A stretch of DNA of 27,012 bases from Cellvibrionaceae bacterium. GTDB lineage: Bacteria > Pseudomonadota > Gammaproteobacteria > Pseudomonadales > Cellvibrionaceae. The position numbers and the translations under genes were made by a program. Shown in pieces: positions 1 to 7,345 of the stretch; within the stretch, counting starts at the first letter, position 1, and each line of letters opens with the position of its first letter. The notes beneath the pieces were generated by a model. It worked only from the letters and a program-made list of their open reading frames with translations, searched no databases and was not told the DNA's origin. The stretch spans positions 1-27,012 of the forward strand of contig JAGKXD010000055.1 of assembly GCA_021151525.1 (NCBI GenBank), given 5' to 3'.

Positions 1-166
1 AAAAGATAATTTTAAAAAAACTTATGAAAATTTAATCTATTGATAATCAATTTGAATAACTAGAATCTTAGAACACCGCATGGAATTGTTGTGTTCTCGA
101 TTGATTTGAGTGTGCTTTTGCTTAAATCGCTCATCCGCTTCACTTGCTTATACGAGGTAATTTCTT
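1..166. other. AT-rich upstream region of the MHYT gene
   Basis: No gene is visible here. The first 60 bases are strongly AT-rich and hold a short palindrome, ATTGATAATCAAT, at 39-51, with 6-base arms around one base. It could be a regulator site but matches no consensus I can name with confidence. The promoter of the MHYT gene probably lies here. An AGG-containing ribosome binding site sits about 10 bases before the ATG at 167. Confidence 0.35.
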
Positions 167-925
167 ATGGAAATGGAGGTAAGCTATAACTGGTTTCTCG
201 TTTCCCTTTCATTTTTGGTCGCTGTGTTTGGTTCATTTACAGGGCTACAAATAACGAACGGTATGAAATCCTCTTCTTCGGGCCCGACGCCGATTTGGAT
301 TGCCGCGGCAGCTGTTTCGCTCGGCGGGGGCGCAATTTGGACAATGCACTTTATTGGTATGCTCGCCTATCAAGTGCCAATGGACATCGGCTATCTACCC
401 GGCCCCACCTTCGCGTCCCTTGCATTGGCAATTGTTGCGGTTGGCATTGGTGTTTACATAGCTGTCAGCGGAAAACTTTCTGTTGTTAGGCTATTGGGAG
501 CCGGCTTATTTACCGGCCTCGCCGTTGCAGGTATGCATTACTTGGGAATGAAGGCCATGGTTATGCCCGGCAGCACTATGGTGTACGACAAAACGCTCGT
601 GGGAATTTCATTGGTTATTGCTGTTGTTGCAGCCACTGTAGCACTTTGGCTCGCCGTAAATCTTAAGGGCACCGCCATAATGCTGGGAAGCGCGGTCGTA
701 ATGGCTATCGCCGTCTGCGGCATGCACTACACAGGTATGGCGGCCATGAGCATGACCCACAATCACGAGGCTGATCAAACCATTATCGAAAATTCAATGA
801 GCCCAATGACAATGGGACTCTTTATTTTTTGCGCCAGCATGCTGTTACTCGTTATTTGTTTAATCATGTCGCTTAACCAATTGAGTAACAAGATTCAGGA
901 TGACATGCAAGACGAACCCGCATAA
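167..925 (+). CDS. MHYT-domain integral membrane sensor protein
   Basis: A 252-residue membrane protein made almost entirely of one MHYT domain, with about seven hydrophobic segments. The diagnostic motif occurs three times: M60-H61-F-I-G-M65, M123-H124-Y-L-G-M128 and M186-H187-Y-T-G-M191. In this family the repeated Met and His residues, placed near the outer membrane face, are proposed to bind copper and sense O2, CO or NO; that is a proposal from the literature, not something the sequence proves. Many family members continue into GGDEF or EAL domains. This one ends after a short acidic cytoplasmic tail (residues about 240-252), so it has no output domain and would need a partner. The next gene on the same strand is hypX, 72 bases away with a hairpin between. 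The family call is firm; the ligand and role are unknown. Confidence 0.9.
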   Translation: MEMEVSYNWFLVSLSFLVAVFGSFTGLQITNGMKSSSSGPTPIWIAAAAVSLGGGAIWTMHFIGMLAYQVPMDIGYLPGPTFASLALAIVAVGIGVYIAVSGKLSVVRLLGAGLFTGLAVAGMHYLGMKAMVMPGSTMVYDKTLVGISLVIAVVAATVALWLAVNLKGTAIMLGSAVVMAIAVCGMHYTGMAAMSMTHNHEADQTIIENSMSPMTMGLFIFCASMLLLVICLIMSLNQLSNKIQDDMQDEPA

Positions 926-933
926 ATCAACGC

Positions 934-965
934 GAGGCCTACATAATTAGGCCTCTAATTTTCTC
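934..965 (+). terminator. Terminator-like hairpin between MHYT gene and hypX
   Basis: A perfect 8-bp stem, GAGGCCTA / TAGGCCTC (934-941 and 948-955), with a 6-base loop is followed by TAATTTTCTC. This has the form of a moderate Rho-independent terminator just after the MHYT stop codon. It leaves only about 32 bases before the hypX start, little space for a complete separate promoter. Partial read-through into hypX is therefore plausible. Confidence 0.6.
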
Positions 966-997
966 ATCCTTATTTATTGAAGATGGCAGGAGTTCCT

Positions 998-2722
998 TTG
1001 AAAATTTTATTGTTTGCCTCAGCTTACAATGGAATGTGTCAACGCATGCACAGGGAATTAGAAATAGAAATGCACAGTGTTTCTATTGAGTTATCGGCCA
1101 ACGAACAACAAATGATTAAGGCTGTTGAAGACTTTGAACCTGATTTCATTTTATGCCCCTTTTTAAAACATGCCGTACCAGAAAAAATCTGGCGACATCA
1201 TTTGTGCCTAATAGTGCACCCCGGCATTGAGGGTGACCGCGGCCCCTCGTCATTGGATTGGGCTATAGCGAGCAAAACAACAAGCTGGGGCGTTACGCTT
1301 TTACAAGCTGATGCAGAAATGGATGCAGGAGATATTTGGGATACCCAAAAATTTAATTTGCGCAATGGATCTAAAGCCAGCATTTATCGACGCGAAGTCA
1401 TTTCAACCGCCGTGCATATGGTCAAAAATGTTTTACACAAGGCTTTTGGTAACCCTAATTTCAAACCGCGTCCACTCGATTACAGCAATCCTAAAGTTAA
1501 AGGCGAATGCCTGCCTTTAATGCGCCAAGATTCGCGCAAAATTGATTGGAGTGTGGATACTACTGAAACCATAGTACGCAAAATAAATGCCGCCGATAGC
1601 TTTCCCGGCGTTTTGGATTCTATCGCGGGCAACGCAGTTCATCTCTTTGGCGCTAAAGCCGAATACACTTTGTATAGCGCAGTTCCAGGCGATCTTGTGG
1701 GTTATCGCGATGGTGCTATTTGTCGAGCGACTATAGATGGCAGCGTGTGGATCCGCCAAATGAAAATAGCCCAACAAGATGAGCGTCGCTTCTTCAAATT
1801 ATCTAGCCTTCAAGTAATCACTCAACAATTCCCCAATGCGAATCAATTTGCATCCCTGCGCGCATTGGAATCACGCGTTCAAAACGACATAAAAATCGAA
1901 ATTGAAAATGCAGTGGCCTACATCTCGTTCGACTTTTATAACGGGGCAATGAATACCGAACAATGTCACGATTTGTTAGCGCACTTACGAGATTTGCGCG
2001 AGCGTAATGATATTCGTGTAATTGCATTAATGGGCGGTGAAGATTTCTGGAGCAATGGCATTCACTTAAATTGCATTCAAGCATCTGTTGATCCTGCGCG
2101 AGAATCGTGGCGCAACATCAACGCGATTGATGATGTAGTGCAAGAATTAATTTGCATGAGCAACAAATTAACCGTAGCGGCGCTGCGCAGCAACGCTGGT
2201 GCAGGGGGCGCCATAATGCCACTTGCTTGCGATAAAGTTATTGCACGCGAGGGTGTTGTTTTGAACCCCCATTATTTAACCATGGGTTTATTCGGTTCAG
2301 AGTATTGGACTTATCTCCTACCCAAACGCGTGGGAGATGCCAAAGCTAAAGAGTTAATTGAAAGCTGTATGCCGGTACTTGCAAGTCAGGCGCAAACGTT
2401 GGGCATGGTTGATAAGGTGTTATCAGAAGACTGGAGTAACTATCACCGCCAACTGCAACGTGAATGTGAAGCATTAGCTGAAGATGAAAATTATTTTTCA
2501 TTATTGGCGCGCAAACAATATTCACGCATGCAAGATGAAACAATACGTCCGCTGGAATCCTATCGCACTTATGAGCTGCAACGGATGAAAGCAATTTTTG
2601 ATAACTCGCAAAGCGACTACCATCATTTGCGTTATAACTTTGTTTACAAAATTAGTTGCCAAGCAACACCTAGCCGGTTGATTTACAAACCTATCCCAGA
2701 AAAATCCAAACTGTTTGCTTAA
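998..2722 (+). CDS. hypX: HypX, CO-forming [NiFe]-hydrogenase maturation protein
   Basis: A two-domain protein of 574 residues, full length for HypX. The N-terminal half is a formyl-tetrahydrofolate hydrolase/transferase-like domain with V-H74-P-G-I-E-G-D-R-G and A-E-M-D109-A-G, so the His and Asp of the usual Asn-His-Asp set are present; the Asn position is Ile72. The C-terminal half (about 300-510) is a crotonase/enoyl-CoA hydratase fold with the family motifs FWSNGIHLN, ESWRNIN, GNAGAGG-like and G433-S-E-Y-W-T-Y-L-L-P. In the family, the formyl group moves from formyl-THF to CoA and formyl-CoA is then split to CO for the hydrogenase iron. I chose the TTG at 998 because AGGAG (988-992) lies 5 bases before it and the protein then opens MKILLFASAYNG, as in known HypX. 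In-frame starts at 977 (TTG) and 983 (ATG) lack this signal. No hydrogenase gene is in the window. Confidence 0.88.
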   Translation: MKILLFASAYNGMCQRMHRELEIEMHSVSIELSANEQQMIKAVEDFEPDFILCPFLKHAVPEKIWRHHLCLIVHPGIEGDRGPSSLDWAIASKTTSWGVTLLQADAEMDAGDIWDTQKFNLRNGSKASIYRREVISTAVHMVKNVLHKAFGNPNFKPRPLDYSNPKVKGECLPLMRQDSRKIDWSVDTTETIVRKINAADSFPGVLDSIAGNAVHLFGAKAEYTLYSAVPGDLVGYRDGAICRATIDGSVWIRQMKIAQQDERRFFKLSSLQVITQQFPNANQFASLRALESRVQNDIKIEIENAVAYISFDFYNGAMNTEQCHDLLAHLRDLRERNDIRVIALMGGEDFWSNGIHLNCIQASVDPARESWRNINAIDDVVQELICMSNKLTVAALRSNAGAGGAIMPLACDKVIAREGVVLNPHYLTMGLFGSEYWTYLLPKRVGDAKAKELIESCMPVLASQAQTLGMVDKVLSEDWSNYHRQLQRECEALAEDENYFSLLARKQYSRMQDETIRPLESYRTYELQRMKAIFDNSQSDYHHLRYNFVYKISCQATPSRLIYKPIPEKSKLFA

Positions 2723-2740
2723 CTAAATTTAGACACTAAA

Positions 2741-2767
2741 CCTACGGCACCAGTTGCCGTGGGTTTT
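2741..2767 (+). terminator. Rho-independent terminator of hypX
   Basis: The stem CCTACGGCA / TGCCGTGGG (one G-U pair) around a short CCAGT loop is followed directly by TTTT. It lies 19 bases after the hypX stop, so it ends that transcript before the oppositely oriented DUF1249 gene. Confidence 0.75.
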
Positions 2768-2823
2768 CCACTTCTGAATTAGAATTAAACATTTTGGTAT
2801 TTAAGTCAGCCAAGGATGAAACA

Positions 2824-2847
2824 CGAAGCACAATTGATTGTGTTTCG
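2824..2847. terminator. Inverted repeat downstream of the DUF1249 gene
   Basis: CGAAGCACAAT and ATTGTGTTTCG form an 11-base stem (one mismatch or G-U pair) around two bases. It lies about 40 bases beyond the end of the minus-strand DUF1249 gene and is followed in that direction by TGTTTC, so it may serve as that gene's terminator. The T-run is poor. Confidence 0.35.
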
Positions 2848-2886
2848 GAATACGCATGCCAATCCCTAGCGGCTGATTGCTTACAA

Positions 2887-3408
2887 CTAGGGTAAATTCG
2901 AAGGACTGAATTCTGAAATATGCAAACCGCGTTCTAAAGATACTTTTAACCATTCTCCTAAAAACTGATTAATTTGTAGCTTTTCGTCAGCTTGATACAT
3001 AGCTTGATTGGGGTACTCGTAACGCGGACGTAAACGCTTATGCCCTTCCCACGCCAACACTTCTGCCAATTTTGCATCGTGATACATACGCACAGTTAAG
3101 CGTGGCATTTGTAACCATGCGGAAACACTGGATACTGGCGTTTGGCTTAACTGCAAAGTAGTCGTGTAGGGAGAACGCTCAATAATGCGCAATTGATTAA
3201 GCCATTGCTGCTCGCCGCGATGTGTCATAAAACGATATTCATCACCGCATTGATCTTCAATGTGCTTGTGAAAATGCTGTGTTAATAATTTATGTAAGCG
3301 CGCGTAATTAGTTTCACACTCTGCCATTTGCATAGGTAAATCAACTTTATAACGTTCACGATAGGTGACGTAATCCGGTTGAGGTTTGGCAACACGCAAT
3401 GTAAACAT
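2887..3408 (-). CDS. yqiB: DUF1249 family protein, YqiB-like
   Basis: A soluble protein of about 173 residues matching the DUF1249 family (E. coli YqiB): an N-terminal stretch with MAECETNYARLHKLL, a central RIIERSPYTTTLQL, then MPRLTVRMYHDAKLAEVLA, RPRYEYPN and DEKLQINQFLGEWL near the C-terminus. The biochemical role is unknown. In enterobacteria and pseudomonads the gene sits between nudF and cpdA; here nudF is upstream on the same strand, but cpdA does not follow within the window. I start at the ATG at 3408; a TTG at 3417 would add three residues. No good Shine-Dalgarno sequence precedes either start, and 171 bases separate it from nudF, so coupling to nudF is weaker than usual. Confidence 0.85.
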   Translation of the reverse strand: MFTLRVAKPQPDYVTYRERYKVDLPMQMAECETNYARLHKLLTQHFHKHIEDQCGDEYRFMTHRGEQQWLNQLRIIERSPYTTTLQLSQTPVSSVSAWLQMPRLTVRMYHDAKLAEVLAWEGHKRLRPRYEYPNQAMYQADEKLQINQFLGEWLKVSLERGLHISEFSPSNLP

Positions 3409-3579
3409 AAATAACAAACAATAGAAAAAATCAAATTCGACATGATGTTAGCAAACAACATCTGTGTCAGTGAAGGATAAGCAAAACACAAAAACTGAAA
3501 CACCAGAAAAATTAGAATTTTACTTATCTTGTACTGAAGTGTTAGCCAGACTCAGGCTTAAGTCAATCCTAAAATGGAT
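3409..3579. other. nudF-yqiB intergenic region with small hairpin
   Basis: No gene is supported here. GATGTT (3444-3449) and AACATC (3457-3462) form a 6-bp stem with a 7-base loop in the leader of the minus-strand DUF1249 gene. AATCC / GGATT just after the nudF stop forms a smaller stem. A plus-strand open frame that crosses the region shows no family resemblance and overlaps nudF. Confidence 0.3.
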
Positions 3580-4203
3580 TTATTGTGTTCTATGTGCCTT
3601 TTGCAAACGCTCGCGGTTCATTTGCAACCACTGCAAGCAAATCAATGCTGCAGCGTTATTAAAACGACCGTTTAATAACTCGGCAAAGACTTCTTCAGCG
3701 GCAAAGCAATGCAAGCGAATATCCTCATTCTCGTCCGGCAACCCGTGAACACCACCTGCCTGACTTAAATCACTCAAACCACAAAACAAGAAAAGTTTTT
3801 CATCGCTCCCGCCTGGGCTGGAGAGAAAATCACAAATAAATTCCATGTAGTAAGGGACTATGTTCGCCTCTTCCAGCAGTTCGCGTCGCGCAACTGCCTC
3901 CGGCGTCTCGCCTTCTTCTACCATACCGGCAACAACCTCATAACACCAAGGACCATTGCTTTCATCCATAGCGCCAATGCGGAACTGCTCGATCATGCCA
4001 ATTAAATCGTGTACAGGATCATAGACAACAACGGCAACCGCACTGCCACGCAAAAATATTTCGCGCCCTATTTCCTGGCTCCATCCGCCTCTGAATAGCT
4101 TGTGGCGCAAGCTAATTCTTTCTACGCGGAAAAAGCGTTTATAGAGAATTTCCCGACCGAGAACTTCAACATCACCGCTAGTAAACTGTGGCTTTTTTAT
4201 CAT
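3580..4203 (-). CDS. nudF: ADP-ribose pyrophosphatase, Nudix hydrolase NudF
   Basis: A 207-residue Nudix hydrolase that splits ADP-ribose to AMP and ribose 5-phosphate, using Mg2+, in the cytoplasm. The Nudix box is at about residues 93-115: G93, E99, then R107-E108-L-L-E111-E112. The metal-binding REXXEE core is intact. The usual Gly near the end of the box (EEXGU) is Asn here (E-E-A-N-I). The N-terminal segment with FFRVERISLRHKLF and the sequence before the box (GPWCYEVVAGMVEEGE) are typical of the NudF/ADPRase branch rather than MutT or RppH. It sits upstream of the DUF1249 gene, as in E. coli and Pseudomonas. The ATG at 4203 gives MIKKPQFTSGDVEVLG, a normal NudF start. Confidence 0.92.
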   Translation of the reverse strand: MIKKPQFTSGDVEVLGREILYKRFFRVERISLRHKLFRGGWSQEIGREIFLRGSAVAVVVYDPVHDLIGMIEQFRIGAMDESNGPWCYEVVAGMVEEGETPEAVARRELLEEANIVPYYMEFICDFLSSPGGSDEKLFLFCGLSDLSQAGGVHGLPDENEDIRLHCFAAEEVFAELLNGRFNNAAALICLQWLQMNRERLQKAHRTQ

Positions 4204-4243
4204 GATTATTTTGTAATGGAGTTAATTATTTTTAATGTAAAAG

Positions 4244-4398
4244 AACCACCGCCCAGCCTCCCCCTTGAAAAGATGGAGGGGTTAGAATCTCTCTCCATTT
4301 AATTCCAGCGCTAACTGAAACTTATCCCTATAGGCAATAGGCTATTGAATTGGGAGTACCGCCCTCCCCCTTTTCAAGGGGGAGGTTGGGAGGGGGTT
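4244..4398. repeat. Palindromic MITE/REP-like element with terminal inverted repeats
   Basis: The two ends of this 155-bp non-coding stretch are inverted copies of each other: about 29 bases with four differences, AACCnCCnCCCAnCCTCCCC on the left and its complement on the right. The right end also folds alone into a 10-bp hairpin, CCTCCCCCTT / AAGGGGGAGG (4363-4385). The centre holds a small palindrome, CAATAG-G-CTATTG (4335-4347). It lies between the thiC stop and the nudF start, so it may also end thiC transcription. The form suggests a dispersed non-autonomous element, but other copies cannot be seen from one window. Confidence 0.6.
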
Positions 4399-4408
4399 AC
4401 TTTCAAAG

Positions 4409-6319
4409 TTAAACTTTATGATAAATCTCTGAGCCCTTCGCCAAAAATTCTTTGGATTTTTGCTGCATTTCAGCTTCAACATCAATCATTTTGATAATGT
4501 CTTTTTCGCCAATGACAGAAATATCCGTGCCGTTTTTTGCGGCGTAGTCGCGCACCTCCTGCGTGATTTTCATCGAACAGAATTTCGGACCACACATAGA
4601 ACAAAAGTGCGCAACCTTGGCTGATTCTTTGGGGAGTGTCTCATCATGGTATGACCGTGCTGTGTCAGGGTCTAAACCTAAATTGAATTGATCTTCCCAG
4701 CGGAATTCAAAGCGCGCTTTTGATAACGCATTGTCACGCAATTGCGCGCCGGGGTGCCCCTTCGCCAAATCTGCAGCGTGGGCAGCAATTTTGTAAGTGA
4801 TGATACCTTCTTTAACATCATCTTTATTCGGTAATCCCAAATGCTCTTTTGGTGTAACGTAGCAGAGCATGGCGCAACCGTACCAACCAATCATTGCCGC
4901 ACCAATACCAGAGGTAATATGGTCGTAACCGGGTGCAATATCAGTAGTCAATGGACCAAGCGTGTAGAAAGGCGCTTCATCGCAAACTTCCAACTGCTTT
5001 TCCATATTTTCTTTGATCATGTGCATGGGTACGTGACCTGGCCCTTCAATCATGACTTGTACATCGTGCTTCCACGCAATTTTTGTTAACTCGCCAAGCG
5101 TTTCCAATTCGCCGAATTGTGCTTCGTCGTTGGCATCCGCAATCGAACCCGGACGTAAACCATCACCCAATGAAAAACTTACATCGTAAGCTTTCATGAT
5201 TTCGCAAATTTCTTCGAAGTGGGTATAGAGGAAATTTTCTTTATGATGCGCGAGACACCACTTGGCCATAATGGAACCGCCGCGCGACACAATGCCCGTC
5301 ACACGTTTAGCGGTGAGTGGTACATAACGCAATAAAACACCCGCGTGGATAGTGAAATAATCTACGCCCTGCTCGGCTTGTTCAATCAAGGTATCGCGGA
5401 AAATTTCCCAAGTTAAATCTTCTGCAATGCCGTTTACTTTTTCCAGCGCTTGGTAAATTGGGACTGTGCCAATAGGCACGTGTGAGTTGCGAATAATCCA
5501 CTCGCGAGTTTCGTGGATGTTTTTGCCGGTGGACAAATCCATCACTGTATCCGCACCCCAGCGCGCGCCCCAAGTGAGCTTTTCTACTTCTTCTTCGATA
5601 GAAGAACCCAGCGCAGAGTTGCCAATATTGCCGTTAATTTTTACAAGAAAATTGCGGCCAATAATCATCGGCTCAACTTCAGGGTGATTGATATTCGCAG
5701 GAATAATTGCACGGCCGCGCGCTACTTCACTACGCACAAACTCCGGCGTGATTTCATCGGGAATACTTGCACCAAAACTCATGCCTTGGTGTTGCTGATT
5801 GAGAATACCAAGCTCGCGTGCTTGCGCCAGCGCCATATTTTCACGGATGGCGATATACTCCATCTCCGGCGTAATAATGCCGCGTTTTGCGTAGTGCATT
5901 TGCGATACGTTCATACCTGCTTTTGCACGGCGCGGTTTACGCGTTAAATTAAAACGCAAAGCAGCAAGCTTAGGATCGTTTAAACGTTCATTAGTAAATT
6001 CTGAATGGCTTTCTTCCAAAATTTCTGTGTCATTGCGCTCTTCAATCCAAGCGCTACGGACATCGCCCAATCCAGTACGTAAATCAATTTTTACGTTAGG
6101 GTCTGTGTAGGGACCAGAAGTATCGTAAACACGAACAGGTGGATTTTTCTCGCCGCCGAAATCAGTGGGAGTATCGGCCAGCGTAACTTCGCGCATGGGT
6201 ACGCGAATATCGGGGCGAGAGCCTTGCACATACATTTTTTGTGAGCCTGTAAATGGCTGCACAGAAGCCTGATCGACTTGCGCGCTTTCGCTCAGAATTT
6301 TTTCTACGCTGGTGTTCAT
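4409..6319 (-). CDS. thiC: Phosphomethylpyrimidine synthase ThiC
   Basis: The radical-SAM enzyme that rearranges 5-aminoimidazole ribonucleotide into HMP-phosphate, the pyrimidine half of thiamine. The protein is 636 residues. The non-canonical C-terminal [4Fe-4S] motif is intact: C573-x2-C576-x4-C581 in CSMCGPKFC. The N-terminal ThiC-associated region (VRVYDTSGPYTDP, IDLRTGLGDVRSAW), RGRAIIPANINHPE, SLGDGLRPGS and MIEGPGHVPMH are all typical. I start at the ATG at 6319, preceded by AGAGAA; an upstream in-frame start at 6361 would add 14 residues not expected in the family. It is the second gene after the TPP riboswitch, 69 bases behind thiD, and should be repressed by thiamine pyrophosphate. 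Confidence 0.97.
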   Translation of the reverse strand: MNTSVEKILSESAQVDQASVQPFTGSQKMYVQGSRPDIRVPMREVTLADTPTDFGGEKNPPVRVYDTSGPYTDPNVKIDLRTGLGDVRSAWIEERNDTEILEESHSEFTNERLNDPKLAALRFNLTRKPRRAKAGMNVSQMHYAKRGIITPEMEYIAIRENMALAQARELGILNQQHQGMSFGASIPDEITPEFVRSEVARGRAIIPANINHPEVEPMIIGRNFLVKINGNIGNSALGSSIEEEVEKLTWGARWGADTVMDLSTGKNIHETREWIIRNSHVPIGTVPIYQALEKVNGIAEDLTWEIFRDTLIEQAEQGVDYFTIHAGVLLRYVPLTAKRVTGIVSRGGSIMAKWCLAHHKENFLYTHFEEICEIMKAYDVSFSLGDGLRPGSIADANDEAQFGELETLGELTKIAWKHDVQVMIEGPGHVPMHMIKENMEKQLEVCDEAPFYTLGPLTTDIAPGYDHITSGIGAAMIGWYGCAMLCYVTPKEHLGLPNKDDVKEGIITYKIAAHAADLAKGHPGAQLRDNALSKARFEFRWEDQFNLGLDPDTARSYHDETLPKESAKVAHFCSMCGPKFCSMKITQEVRDYAAKNGTDISVIGEKDIIKMIDVEAEMQQKSKEFLAKGSEIYHKV

Positions 6320-6388
6320 GATTTGTTCTCTTTGTTGAAAAATTTTTTCCTTTGGCCTCATCCGAAGAGTGAAACCAAATGGAGAGTC

Positions 6389-7198
6389 TTAGTAAAATTT
6401 ATAAAAATGATGCACAGGACCAGAGCCCTGCCCAATATGCAATTCACTCGAATGCACTAAAGCATTATGTAAATAATCTTTTGCCTGTGCGACCGCATCG
6501 CGCAGCACTAATTTTTTGGCTAAACCCGCCGCAATTGCAGAGGCTAAAGTACAACCAGTGCCGTGAGTATTTTTAGTGGCAATTCGCTTGGCACTAAACA
6601 GATCCACGCCAGCGCTGGTCAATAATAAATCAGTTGCCTCTTCACCAGTCCCATGGCCACCTTTCATGAGCACAGCTTGAGCGCCCATCGCCAATAGTTG
6701 TTGGGCTTGTCGCTCCATATCGTCTATCGAACTGGCGACTTGTGTATTCAACAAGGCCGCAGCTTCAAGCAAGTTAGGTGTCAAAATAGCCGCACGCGGA
6801 ATAAGCTTTAAAATCAGTGTATTGATCGCATCTTCGGCCAGCAGTCGGTCGCCACTGGTCGCCACCATAACGGGGTCAAGCACCAAGGGGATGTCATTAT
6901 CGGCAAGCGACTCTGCAACAGCGCCAATGATATCTGCCGTCGCCAGCATGCCAGTTTTAATGGCGCCGACTTGAATATCACCTAGTACCGACTGGATTTG
7001 AGCTTGAACAAAGGTTGGCGGAACAGGGAAGACGCCCTGCACCCCCAAGGTATTTTGCGCCGTTAATGAAGCTATAGCGCTGCAACCATAGACACCCAAA
7101 GCGGCGAATGTCTTTAAATCAGCCTGAATTCCAGCACCGCCACCGCTGTCACTGCCAGCAATGGTCATCGCAATGGGGGTCATTATGTTCGGATTCAT
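6389..7198 (-). CDS. thiD: Hydroxymethylpyrimidine (phosphate) kinase ThiD
   Basis: A ribokinase-fold kinase of 269 residues that phosphorylates HMP and HMP-phosphate to HMP-diphosphate, the step after ThiC. The family signature AGSDSGGGAGIQADLKTF lies near the N-terminus, VLDPVMVATSGDRLL in the middle, MKGGHG next, and the anion-hole motif NTHGTGCTLASAIAAGLA near the C-terminus, with the catalytic Cys/Gly loop intact. I use the ATG at 7198, preceded by GCGGAAA; a TTG at 7219 would add seven residues. It is the first gene below the TPP riboswitch and leads into thiC, so one transcript would make both pyrimidine-branch enzymes. Confidence 0.95.
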   Translation of the reverse strand: MNPNIMTPIAMTIAGSDSGGGAGIQADLKTFAALGVYGCSAIASLTAQNTLGVQGVFPVPPTFVQAQIQSVLGDIQVGAIKTGMLATADIIGAVAESLADNDIPLVLDPVMVATSGDRLLAEDAINTLILKLIPRAAILTPNLLEAAALLNTQVASSIDDMERQAQQLLAMGAQAVLMKGGHGTGEEATDLLLTSAGVDLFSAKRIATKNTHGTGCTLASAIAAGLAKKLVLRDAVAQAKDYLHNALVHSSELHIGQGSGPVHHFYKFY

Positions 7199-7202
7199 GG
7201 GG

Positions 7203-7231
7203 TTTCCGCTAACAAACAAAGGGCGCGGAAA
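7203..7231 (-). promoter_or_regulatory. Hairpin covering the thiD ribosome binding site
   Basis: On the minus-strand transcript UUUCCGC (7231-7225) can pair with GCGGAAA (7209-7203), a 7-bp stem with a 15-base loop. The second arm is the purine-rich stretch just before the thiD ATG at 7198. It lies between the riboswitch and the start codon, so it could be part of a translational on/off switch. The pairing is visible; the function is inferred. Confidence 0.4.
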
Positions 7232-7258
7232 AGAGAAGTGCGATCAACGCAAACAAAG

Positions 7259-7345
7259 CTCTCGTTCCCTACGCCGGTACTAACCGGATCAGGTCTGCGG
7301 GTATATCTCAGCCTTTGAATTACAATTCCAAAGCACCCCGACAAG
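7259..7345 (-). promoter_or_regulatory. TPP (THI-box) riboswitch
   Basis: Read on the minus strand, the conserved TPP aptamer elements occur in order: GGGGTGC, a P3 stem (TTTGGAATTGTAATTCAAA), GGCTGAGATATACC, then ACCTGATCCGGTTAG and TACCGGCGTAGGGAA. CUGAGA and ACCUGAUC are the pyrimidine- and pyrophosphate-sensing cores. It precedes thiD-thiC by about 60 bases. Thiamine pyrophosphate binding would turn both genes off. Confidence 0.95.

Noticed and set aside
39..51. Fur or FNR box upstream of the MHYT gene
   Set aside because: ATTGATAATCAAT has the right half-site letters, but the spacing fits neither the 19-base Fur box nor the TTGAT-N4-ATCAA FNR site.
934..955. Insertion-element or attachment-site end between MHYT gene and hypX
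   Set aside because: The GAGGCCTA repeat is a short isolated hairpin with a T-rich tail; termination explains it better, and no matching second copy is visible nearby.
3464..3748. 94-residue plus-strand open frame between and over nudF
   Set aside because: More than half overlaps nudF in antisense, the composition is unlike a real protein, and there is no start signal.
5513..5947. 144-residue plus-strand open frame opposite thiC
   Set aside because: It lies wholly inside thiC, which is certain. The translation is rich in Arg, His and Cys with no recognisable motif; it is a shadow frame.
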